From JADJOY01 sp016713535 [NCBI: Deltaproteobacteria bacterium] (lineage in GTDB: Bacteria > JADJOY01), in contig JADJOY010000004.1 in assembly GCA_016713535.1 (NCBI GenBank), forward strand, positions 186,001-250,000: a stretch of 64,000 nucleotides of DNA, in the 5' to 3' direction. The stretch's first letter is position 1, and the number at the start of each line of letters is the position of its first letter. Made by a program: the position numbers and the translations under genes. Of the stretch, positions 55,246-62,600 are shown piece by piece. The notes beneath the pieces are model-generated. The model saw nothing but the letters and a program-made list of their open reading frames with translations. It did no database searches and was not told the DNA's origin.

Positions 55246-56464
55246 GGCCTGCGACGTTCTTGACCGGAGTGAACTTCACGGGCATCGACTTGATGCCATT
55301 GATGAAGTTCGAGCGCAGCCGGCGCACCGGACCCACCAGCGCGATGTCGGGGAGCATCTGGAAGAGCTCCTCGAAGAAGATGCGGATCTCGAGCCGCGCC
55401 AGGCTCGCGCCCAGGCAGAAGTGCTCGCCCACGCCGAAGGTGAGGTGCTCGTTCGGGTTGCGGGTGACGTCGAACTGGTCGGGGTTGGTGAAGACCGCCG
55501 TGTCGCGGTTGGCGGCGGTGTAGTACATCGCGATCTTGTCGCCAGCCTTGAGCTTCTGGCCGCCGAGCTCGGTGTCCTCGGACACCGTGCGGCGGAAGTA
55601 ATTCACCGGCGTGACCCAGCGCAGCATCTCGTCGACCGCGGTGGGCATGAGGCTCGGGTCCGCCTTGAGGCGGGCTAGCTGCTCGGGGTTCTCGAAGAGG
55701 GCGAGCATCCCGCCCGAGATCAGGTTACGGGTGGTCTCGTTGCCGGCCACCGAGAGCAGCAGGAAGAAGAGCTCGAACTGCTGCGGGCCGAGCATCTCAC
55801 CGTCGACCTTCGAGTTGATCAGCACGCTCACGAGGTCGGTGCCGTTGCCCTCGGCGCGGCGCCGCTCCGCGAGCTCGTTCGCGTAGCCCCATATCTGCAT
55901 GGCGGCGGTGCGCGGGTCGCTCTCGCCTTGGTATTCGGGGTCGTCCCAGGCGATCAGGGTGTTCGACCAGTCGAAGATCTTCTTGCGTTCGTCGAGAGGA
56001 ACGCCGAGGAACTCGGTGATGGTCTGGAGCGGAAACTCGACCGCGAGGTCGGTGACGAAGTCGCAGCCGCCGCGAGCCGCCACCGCGCCGATGATGTCGC
56101 GCGCGAGCTGCCGGAGGTGGGGCTCGAGCCGGGTGATCATGCGTGGCGTGAAGCCGGTGCTGACCAGCTTGCGGTAGCGCGAGTGCGCCGGCGGGTCCAT
56201 GTTGGCGAGCATCGCGCGCATCGCCACGAGGTCGTCCTCGCCGTAGTCCTCGATGTTGGTGCCACCGATCCAGCTCGAGAAGATCATCGGGTGGGTCGAG
56301 CAGTGGACGATGTCCTGGTAGCGCGTGACCGCCCAGAACCCCGGGCCCTTCGGCTCCGGGTGACGGTAAACCGGCGCGTTCTCGCGCAGCCAGCGGAAGG
56401 CCTCGTAGGGCGGGCCGCTCTGCTCGTAGCGCTTGGCGTCGTAGAGATCGAACTCGGGCTTCAT
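55232..56464 (-). CDS. Cytochrome P450, CYP125/CYP142-like
   Basis: A 410-residue soluble P450. I-helix LLLSVAGNETTRNLISGG, ExxR EMLR, and heme loop FGVGEHFCLGASLARLEIR with Cys350 as iron ligand. The end LRSNFINGIKSMPVKF closely recalls CYP125/CYP142/CYP124 enzymes that oxidise the terminal carbon of steroid or branched alkyl side chains. No redox partner (ferredoxin/reductase) gene adjoins it. Start ATG 56464 follows a GGAGGAAA ribosome binding site. First gene of the operon P450-TetR-NMO. Confidence 0.92.
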   Translation of the reverse strand: MKPEFDLYDAKRYEQSGPPYEAFRWLRENAPVYRHPEPKGPGFWAVTRYQDIVHCSTHPMIFSSWIGGTNIEDYGEDDLVAMRAMLANMDPPAHSRYRKLVSTGFTPRMITRLEPHLRQLARDIIGAVAARGGCDFVTDLAVEFPLQTITEFLGVPLDERKKIFDWSNTLIAWDDPEYQGESDPRTAAMQIWGYANELAERRRAEGNGTDLVSVLINSKVDGEMLGPQQFELFFLLLSVAGNETTRNLISGGMLALFENPEQLARLKADPSLMPTAVDEMLRWVTPVNYFRRTVSEDTELGGQKLKAGDKIAMYYTAANRDTAVFTNPDQFDVTRNPNEHLTFGVGEHFCLGASLARLEIRIFFEELFQMLPDIALVGPVRRLRSNFINGIKSMPVKFTPVKNVAGRDAA

Positions 56465-56514
56465 CGATTTTCCTCCCGCGGGTGGCCCCGGATCGCGAGC
56501 TTTGCTATACCGTA

Positions 56515-56534
56515 CCAAACGAACGATCGTTTGG
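56515..56534. promoter_or_regulatory. TetR-type operator palindrome
   Basis: Perfect 8-bp arms CCAAACGA and TCGTTTGG around ACGA, in the 83-bp space between the divergent P450 (start 56464) and SDR (start 56548) genes. A plus-strand -10-like TATACC (56506-56511) would place the SDR transcript start inside the palindrome, and the P450 promoter also falls here. The shape matches operators of TetR regulators, and a TetR gene is in the divergent operon. Confidence 0.7.
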
Positions 56535-56547
56535 AAATGGAGGACGG

Positions 56548-57333
56548 ATGGCATTTCGCGGAAAAGTGGCGCTCGTGACGGGCGCGGCGAGCGGCATGGG
56601 GCAGGTCTCGGCGTGGACGGTCGCGGAGGCAGGCGCCACCGTGGCGTGCCTCGACCGCGACGAGGCGAAGCTGCCGACCACGATCGCCAAGTACCCCGAC
56701 AGGCTGCATCCGTACGTGTGCGACGTGGCGAACGTCGACGGCGTGAACGAAGCCGTGGCGGCCATCGAGCGTGACCTCGGCCCCATCGACCGCGTGACCC
56801 ACGCGGCAGGCATCATGCCGGCCGGGCACGTCGTGGACCAGCCGCTCGAGGACGTGATCCGGCTGATGCGGGTCAACTACGAGGGCACGGTGTACGTGGT
56901 TCGCGCGACCCTGCCGCAGATGAAGCAGCGGCGCTCGGGCGACCTCATCATGTTCGGCTCGCTCGCCGGCCACGTGTTGCTCACCCACCTCGGTGCGTAC
57001 TCGGCGAGCAAGTCGGCGGTCAACACGCTCGCCGAGGTGATGATCCACGAGAATCGCGGCAGCGGTGTCAGGATCATGCTGGTGTGCCCGCCGATGACCA
57101 AGACGCCGCTCATTCAGCAGGCGGTGAACACGTCGAATCCGCGCACGATCCAGATCGGCATCGAGCAGAACCGGATGGCCGACCCGAACGTGATCGTCGA
57201 GGAGATCGAGAAGGGCATCGAGCGGGGCGAGGAGATCCTCTACCCGCTCGCCGAGGCCAAGGTCCTGCTTCGCCTGCGGCGCTTCTTTCCGGGCCTGCTC
57301 TGGACCATCATGCACAAGGCCGAGAATTCCTGA
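56548..57333 (+). CDS. Short-chain dehydrogenase/reductase
   Basis: A 261-residue NAD(P)-dependent SDR: cofactor motif TGAASGMG (residues 11-18), CLDRDEAK after the second strand, AAGIMPAGH (Asn-Ala-Gly motif degenerated to AAG), catalytic GSLAG...YSASK (Ser, Tyr, Lys). The last 25 residues (FFPGLLWTIMHKAENS) are hydrophobic/amphipathic and could bind membrane. ATG 56548 follows GGAGGAC. Probably oxidises or reduces an alcohol/ketone in the pathway shared with the P450, the fusion protein and the aldehyde dehydrogenase. Confidence 0.9.
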   Translation: MAFRGKVALVTGAASGMGQVSAWTVAEAGATVACLDRDEAKLPTTIAKYPDRLHPYVCDVANVDGVNEAVAAIERDLGPIDRVTHAAGIMPAGHVVDQPLEDVIRLMRVNYEGTVYVVRATLPQMKQRRSGDLIMFGSLAGHVLLTHLGAYSASKSAVNTLAEVMIHENRGSGVRIMLVCPPMTKTPLIQQAVNTSNPRTIQIGIEQNRMADPNVIVEEIEKGIERGEEILYPLAEAKVLLRLRRFFPGLLWTIMHKAENS

Positions 57334-57353
57334 GCTGAAGTCCGACTCCGTCG

Positions 57354-59684
57354 ATGATCTTCCAGAAGCGCGATCTCGCTCCGCTGGCCGATCGCCTCGC
57401 GCGCTGGATCGCGCCTCGCATTCCGGGCGCCGAGGACGTCTCGGTCGACGGGCTTCGTGTGCCGAGCGCGGGGCTCTCGAACGAGACCATCCTGTTCGAT
57501 CTGCGCTATCGCCCACCTGGCGCGGCGGCGGAGGTGGTCGAGCCGCTGGTGCTGCGCGCACAGCCCACCGAGCACCTGGTCTTCCCGGGCTACGACCTGA
57601 GCCTGCAGCGCCGCGTGCTGGAGGGGCTCGCGTCCACCGGCGTGCCGGTGCCCGAGGTGCGCTGGTTCGACGAGGCGCACGAGCTGCTCGGCACGCCGTT
57701 CTACGTGATGCGGCGAGTGAGCGGTCAGATCCCGTCGGACGTCCCGCCGTATCACGCGGCGGGTGCCTTCCGCGAGGCCGCGCCGGGTCGGCGCGCGGCG
57801 ATGTGGTGGGCGGGCATCGATACCCTCGCGGCCATTCACCGCGTGGACCCGGACGCAATCGGCCTCGGCTTCCTGGAGAAGGCCGGAGCCGGCGTCGACC
57901 TGCTCGACCAGGAGCTCGCGTACTGGACGAGTTACCTGGACTGGGCGGCGGACGGCGCCGGTGACCACCGGATTTCCCGGGCGGCCCTCGACTGGCTGCG
58001 CGCGAGCCGGCCCGCTACCACCCGCCGGCGGCTGTGCTGGGGCGACGCGCGCCTCCCCAACCTGATCTTCGACGGGGATCGAGTCGCGGCGGTGCTCGAC
58101 TGGGAGATGGCCTTCCTCGGTGAGCCCACCGCCGACCTCGCGTGGTGGCTCTTCCTCGACTGGCACCACAGCGAGGGCTATGGCATCCCGCGGCTCGCCG
58201 GGTTGCCGAGCCGCGACGAGACGATCGCGCACTGGGAGAAGCAGGTGGGTTTCGCCGCCACCGACCTCGCGTGGTGGGAGGTGTTCGCCGCGATGCGCTT
58301 CGCGGTCATCATGGTGCGGGTCGCGTCGATCATGCGCGCCGTGGGCACGCCGCTCCCCACGCCCGACTTCGAGACCAACAACGCCTGCACCCAGCGCCTT
58401 GCGGCGCTCCTCGACCTCGAGCCGCCCGGCGCGGCGGTGAGCCGCGGGACGACCGACATCACGGACTCGGTGGTCCGAGTGCAGTTCGATCTGTCGGGCC
58501 CGAATGCCTACCGCTGGTACCTGGTCGCCGATCGCGGCACTGGCACGAGGGTCGATGGGACGGTCGCGAACCCCGACATCACGGTGCGGTGCGACGCCGA
58601 CGTGTGGCACGCGCTGCAGCGCGGCGAGCTCGACCGGGCGCAGACGTTCCTCTCGGGCCAGCTCCAGATCGAGGGCGACATCTCGACGATGATGCAGCTC
58701 GAGGAGGTGATCAGCGCGCTGGTGTTCGCAGGTCCCGGCGCGACGTACACCGCCCGCGAGGCCGCCGACGCCGCGGACCGCTCCATCACCGTCGACGACG
58801 ACCGCCGGCACCAGCCCGGTGCGGAGTCACTGCCGCTCTGGAACGAGAGCTTGTGGTTCCCGATGTACGACCCGGTCACCGACCTGGGCGTGGTGTTTCG
58901 CGCCGGCGAGCAACCGAACCTGGGGTTCGCCAACCTCTACCTCGGGCTCACCCGCGGCGGTGTCCTCGTTCACCACGTCATGGTCGAGGATCTTCCCCTG
59001 GCGGCGTTCGAGGGCGAGCGTCTCGAGCTTCCGGTGGGGCTCACGATCGAGTGGCGCGAGCCGCTGCGGAGCTTCGCGCTGCGCTACGCGTCCGGGGACC
59101 ACGGCTTCGACCTGCTGTGGGAGGGAGTTGCGCCGCCCTACAAGTACCCACCGCCTCCGGGCACCTCCGTGGATCAGGTGCCGCGGCACATCGAGCACGC
59201 GGGTCGAGCCACCGGCACGGTCACCATCGCCGGCGAGACGCTGCCCTTCTCGGGCTGGGCGCATCGAGACCACTCGTTCGGCGGCGAGCGCGACTGGGAC
59301 AAGTTCTGGCGCTGGACCTACGCTAGCGGCGCGGCCGGCGAGCCTGGCGCCGAGCACGTCTGGTTCAACGCGGTGGAGATCCGCTTCGGCGCGGATTTCC
59401 CGCCGATCCACATCGGCTGCGTGAGCGTCAACGGAGAGGCTGCGGTGCCCCTCGCCAGGATCGACATCGATGCGCGGACGGACCCGGGCACGCGCCGCCC
59501 GCTCGGCGGCGAGCTACACCTCGTGGACGTCGAGGGTCGCTCGTTCCGTGTGGCGACGGAGCAGGTGCTCGGGGTCGTCCCCGCGCGGTTTCGCGACACC
59601 CGGCTCTTCGACGGGCTCGCGCGCTACCGGGTGGGCGAGCTGACCGGCCACGGCATCCTGGAAGTCGGTTTCGTCGAACACTGA
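57354..59684 (+). CDS. Three-domain fusion: APH-like kinase, SCP2-like sterol carrier and C-terminal beta-domain
   Basis: A 776-residue protein. Residues about 30-330 are an aminoglycoside phosphotransferase-like kinase of the type found in ACAD10-like acyl-CoA metabolism: LVLRAQPTEHLVFPGYDLSL, WGDARLPNLIFDGDRVAAVL (catalytic loop), DWEMAFLGEP. Residues about 365-475 resemble an SCP2 sterol-carrier domain: VQFDLSGPNAYRWYLVADRG, NPDITVRCDADVWHALQRGE, FLSGQLQIEGDISTMMQ. Residues about 490-776 are beta-rich (GFANLYLGLTRGGVLVHHVM, GWAHRDHSFGGERDWDKFW) and may be a DUF7064/CrtC-like lipocalin-type domain. The order suggests a hydroxylated lipid is bound, phosphorylated and handled by one polypeptide. 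It follows the SDR gene by 20 bp. Confidence 0.82.
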   Translation: MIFQKRDLAPLADRLARWIAPRIPGAEDVSVDGLRVPSAGLSNETILFDLRYRPPGAAAEVVEPLVLRAQPTEHLVFPGYDLSLQRRVLEGLASTGVPVPEVRWFDEAHELLGTPFYVMRRVSGQIPSDVPPYHAAGAFREAAPGRRAAMWWAGIDTLAAIHRVDPDAIGLGFLEKAGAGVDLLDQELAYWTSYLDWAADGAGDHRISRAALDWLRASRPATTRRRLCWGDARLPNLIFDGDRVAAVLDWEMAFLGEPTADLAWWLFLDWHHSEGYGIPRLAGLPSRDETIAHWEKQVGFAATDLAWWEVFAAMRFAVIMVRVASIMRAVGTPLPTPDFETNNACTQRLAALLDLEPPGAAVSRGTTDITDSVVRVQFDLSGPNAYRWYLVADRGTGTRVDGTVANPDITVRCDADVWHALQRGELDRAQTFLSGQLQIEGDISTMMQLEEVISALVFAGPGATYTAREAADAADRSITVDDDRRHQPGAESLPLWNESLWFPMYDPVTDLGVVFRAGEQPNLGFANLYLGLTRGGVLVHHVMVEDLPLAAFEGERLELPVGLTIEWREPLRSFALRYASGDHGFDLLWEGVAPPYKYPPPPGTSVDQVPRHIEHAGRATGTVTIAGETLPFSGWAHRDHSFGGERDWDKFWRWTYASGAAGEPGAEHVWFNAVEIRFGADFPPIHIGCVSVNGEAAVPLARIDIDARTDPGTRRPLGGELHLVDVEGRSFRVATEQVLGVVPARFRDTRLFDGLARYRVGELTGHGILEVGFVEH

Positions 59685-59727
59685 GCGTCCGCGCATTCCG
59701 GCGCGGCGAGATCCGAGGAGTGACCCG

Positions 59728-61266
59728 ATGGCGATCGTGGAAGAGCTTGCACGTGGAGCGGATGGAAGGCGGCGCCTCGGGCTCAAGAGCCCGGCGACGC
59801 TCGAGCCGGTCGGTGAGATCTCGGTCGCGACCGCGGCCGACGTGCAGGCGGCGCTCGCGCGTGCGCGGGCCGCACAGCCCGGGTGGGGGGCCACGCCGGT
59901 GGCGGAGCGCGCGCGGATCGTGCGCAGCGGGCTCGACGTGCTGCTGCGCCGCAAGCCGGAGCTCGTCGAGGTCCTGGTGCGCGAGAGCGGCAAGACCCGC
60001 ATCGAGGCCGTCGCGATGGAGCTGGTCGCGTGCTGCGATTTCCTCAACTACTGGAGCGCGCGGGCGCCCGACGACCTGGCCGACGAGTGGCGGAAGCTCC
60101 ACGGCTACATGCGACCGCTCAAGAAGCTGCTCGTCACGTACCGGCCGCTCGGAGTGGTCGGGATCATCACGCCCTGGAACGGGCCGCTCGCGCTGTCGCT
60201 CAACCCGACCGTGCAGGCGCTGCTCGCCGGCAACGCGGTTCTGCTCAAGCCGTCCGAGATCTCGCCGCGCAGCGGCGCGGCGGCGGCAGAGATCCTGCTC
60301 GAGGCTGGCGTGCCGAAGGACGTGCTCCAGGTTCTCGACGGCGACGGCGAGACCGGCGCCGCGCTGGTGGACGTGGGCGTCGACAAGGTCTCGTTCACGG
60401 GGAGCGTCTCGACCGGCAGGAAGGTGGCCGCCTCGTGCGCACGCCAGCTCATCCCGTGCACGCTCGAGCTCGGCGGCAAGGACGCGATGATCGTTTGCGC
60501 CGACGCCGACCTCGATCGCGCCGCACAGGCGGCGGTGTTCGCGTCCGTGCTCAATACCGGTCAGATCTGCATGTCGGTCGAGCGGATCTACGTGGTGGAA
60601 TCGGTCGCCGACGCCTTCATCGCCAAGGCCGCCGAGGCAGCGAAGAAGCTTCGATGGGGAACCCCCGACGAGCCGGCGGACGTGGGCTCGGTGTTCTGGG
60701 ACAAGCAGCTCGAGATCATCGAGCGGCAGGTCGACGCCGCCAAGAAGGCGGGCGCCAAGGCGCTCGTCGGTGGCGAGCGGGATACGACGCGCAAGGGCCT
60801 GTTCTTCAAGCCCACGCTCCTCGTCGACGTGAACCACGACATGACGGTCATGCGCGAGGAGACCTTCGGTCCCGTCATCGCCGTGCAGCGGGTGAAGGAC
60901 GAGGAGGAGGCCATCCGCATGGCCAACGACTCGCCTTACGGCCTGAGCGGCAGCGTCTTCACCAAGGACGTCCAGAAGGGGATCTCCATCGCCAAGCGCA
61001 TGGCGACCGGCTCGGTCACGATCAACGACGCCGCGGTGATCTACGGCGTGCCCGAAGCGCCGTTCGGCGGCCTCAAGGAGAGCGGGGTGGGGCGGGTGAA
61101 CGGTGTCGACGCGCTACGCGACTACTCGCACGCGCAGCCGATCCTGATCCACCGCTGGAACACCAAGCGAGAGCGCGCCTGGTACCCGTTCACGCCGGCG
61201 ACGCTCAAGGAGATCGAGGGTGCCCTCAAGCTCTTCGGGCCCCGGATCCGCAACTGGATCGCGTAG
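59728..61266 (+). CDS. Aldehyde dehydrogenase family protein
   Basis: A 512-residue NAD(P)+-dependent aldehyde dehydrogenase: PLGVVGIITPWNGPLALSLN, LLKPSEISPRSG, SFTGSVSTGRKVA (cofactor loop), LELGGKDAMIV with Glu247, NTGQICMSVERIYV with catalytic Cys281, and EETFGPVIAV. C-terminal 30 residues (LKLFGPRIRNWIA) are amphipathic. 43 nt downstream of the fusion protein, so it closes the plus-strand operon SDR-fusion-ALDH. Likely oxidises an aldehyde formed from the P450/SDR steps. Confidence 0.93.
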   Translation: MAIVEELARGADGRRRLGLKSPATLEPVGEISVATAADVQAALARARAAQPGWGATPVAERARIVRSGLDVLLRRKPELVEVLVRESGKTRIEAVAMELVACCDFLNYWSARAPDDLADEWRKLHGYMRPLKKLLVTYRPLGVVGIITPWNGPLALSLNPTVQALLAGNAVLLKPSEISPRSGAAAAEILLEAGVPKDVLQVLDGDGETGAALVDVGVDKVSFTGSVSTGRKVAASCARQLIPCTLELGGKDAMIVCADADLDRAAQAAVFASVLNTGQICMSVERIYVVESVADAFIAKAAEAAKKLRWGTPDEPADVGSVFWDKQLEIIERQVDAAKKAGAKALVGGERDTTRKGLFFKPTLLVDVNHDMTVMREETFGPVIAVQRVKDEEEAIRMANDSPYGLSGSVFTKDVQKGISIAKRMATGSVTINDAAVIYGVPEAPFGGLKESGVGRVNGVDALRDYSHAQPILIHRWNTKRERAWYPFTPATLKEIEGALKLFGPRIRNWIA

Positions 61267-62493
61267 TCATCCCCCCGCTGCTGGGAGCCAGAACGTGAAG
61301 TCGATGTCGGGCTCGTCGGCGAGGAGCATGACGAGCCTGTCGACGCCGATGGCGATGCCGGCCGATGGCGGCATCCCCTCCGCGAGGGCCGCGAGAAAGC
61401 CCTCGTCGGGCTCGTTGGGGAGGATCGCCTCGCCATGGACACGCGTTCGTTCGTCCATGTCCGCGGCGAAGCGGCGCCGTTGTTCGTCCGGATCGGTGAG
61501 CTCTTCGAACGCGTTGCCGAGCTCGAGGCCGCCGGCGAACACTTCGAAGCGTTTGGCCCAGCGGCTTCCATCGGAGTCGGTGTCGAGCACCGCGAGCGCC
61601 GCCTGCGACGCCGGGTAGCGGCACACGAACACCGCGCGGTCCGCGGGTAGCGCGGGCTCGACTCGCTCGAGCCACAAGCGGAAGAAGAGGTCGTCCCACG
61701 AGTCGTCGCGGCGCGTTCCGACACCGAGCGCCGAGCACGCGGCGTGGAGGGCGGCTGGCTCGCTCGCTTCGCCGAGGTCCACGCCCACGTGCTCGCGGAA
61801 GAGCTCGCGTACCGTCAGGCGTGGCCACGGCGGTGCGAACGAGATCCGTCGCCCCTGGAAGGTCGCCGCCGGCTCGCCGTGGAGAGACGTCGCCGCGTGT
61901 GCGACGAGCGCCTCGACCTCGCGCCGCAGGTCCTCGTCGTCCGCGTAGGCTCGATAGAGCTCGAGCATCGTGAACTCGGTGCGGTGGGTCGTCGACGCGG
62001 GCTCGGACCGGAACGCGGGGCCGAGCTGGAAGATCCGCGTGAGACCGCCCGCGAGGAGGCGTTTCAGCGAGAGCTCCGGTGACGTCGGCAGGTAGGCCAC
62101 CGACTCGGCCGGGTAGGTGCTCGCATGGGGCGCGACCCGGAACGGCCGGATGTGCGGGTCCATGCCCGGGTTGGCGACGAGCGCCGGTGTCCGGGTCTCG
62201 CGGAAGCCGCGTTCCGCCAGGAAGGACCGGATCGATCCCTCGACGCACTCCCGGGCGGCGACCGCGCGCAGCCGGCGTGGGTCGAGAACCCGATCGGTGA
62301 AGGCGGTGGTCCGCGCAGGGGTGCGGTTCGGGGTGAGGACGCGGACCCGTCCGGCCGAGATCTCGAGGAGGTCGCCGCGCCGCGCATCCTCACCAGGCGC
62401 GAGCGAGACGCGATGGGTACCGCGCTCGTCACGGATCTCCACGACGCCCGCACCGACCGCCACACAGCGTCCCCGGATGGGGCGATCGTCCAT
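61267..62493 (-). CDS. epmA: EF-P--(R)-beta-lysine ligase (EpmA/GenX-type), with extra N-terminal domain
   Basis: Class II lysyl-tRNA-synthetase-like enzyme without an anticodon-binding domain, which adds beta-lysine (or lysine) to elongation factor P. Motifs: FLAERGFRETRTPALVANPG (motif 1 area), YLPTSPELSLKRLLAGGLTR and RIFQLGPAFRSEPASTTHRTEFTMLELYRAY (motif 2), and the motif 3 region MPPSAGIAIGVDRLVMLLAD. Residues 1-60 (RCVAVGAGVVEIRDERGTHR, EDARRGDLLEISAGRVRVL) form an additional small beta-rich segment not present in most EpmA proteins. No efp or epmB gene is in the window. Start ATG 62493 avoids the Arg/Pro-rich extension. The catalytic assignment is well supported. Confidence 0.87.
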   Translation of the reverse strand: MDDRPIRGRCVAVGAGVVEIRDERGTHRVSLAPGEDARRGDLLEISAGRVRVLTPNRTPARTTAFTDRVLDPRRLRAVAARECVEGSIRSFLAERGFRETRTPALVANPGMDPHIRPFRVAPHASTYPAESVAYLPTSPELSLKRLLAGGLTRIFQLGPAFRSEPASTTHRTEFTMLELYRAYADDEDLRREVEALVAHAATSLHGEPAATFQGRRISFAPPWPRLTVRELFREHVGVDLGEASEPAALHAACSALGVGTRRDDSWDDLFFRLWLERVEPALPADRAVFVCRYPASQAALAVLDTDSDGSRWAKRFEVFAGGLELGNAFEELTDPDEQRRRFAADMDERTRVHGEAILPNEPDEGFLAALAEGMPPSAGIAIGVDRLVMLLADEPDIDFTFWLPAAGG

Positions 62494-62551
62494 CCCGCGA
62501 GTGTAGCGCCACGGACGAGCGGGGCGGCGCCCCGGAACGGAGCCCGGAGAA

Positions 62552-62589
62552 AGCACCGGTCAGCGCGGGATCTCGCGCTGACCGGTGCT
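62552..62589 (-). terminator. 16-bp perfect hairpin terminator
   Basis: Arms 62552-62567 and 62574-62589 (AGCACCGGTCAGCGCG and complement) with a 6-nt loop. It starts 12 bp past the stop (62601) of the secreted protein gene on the minus strand, and TTTCT follows on that strand, fitting a Rho-independent terminator. Confidence 0.75.
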
Positions 62590-62600
62590 GCGACAGGCCG

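Noticed and set aside
59428-60837. 469-residue minus-strand open frame
   Set aside because: Overlaps the fusion protein and aldehyde dehydrogenase genes on the other strand; composition is that of a shadow.
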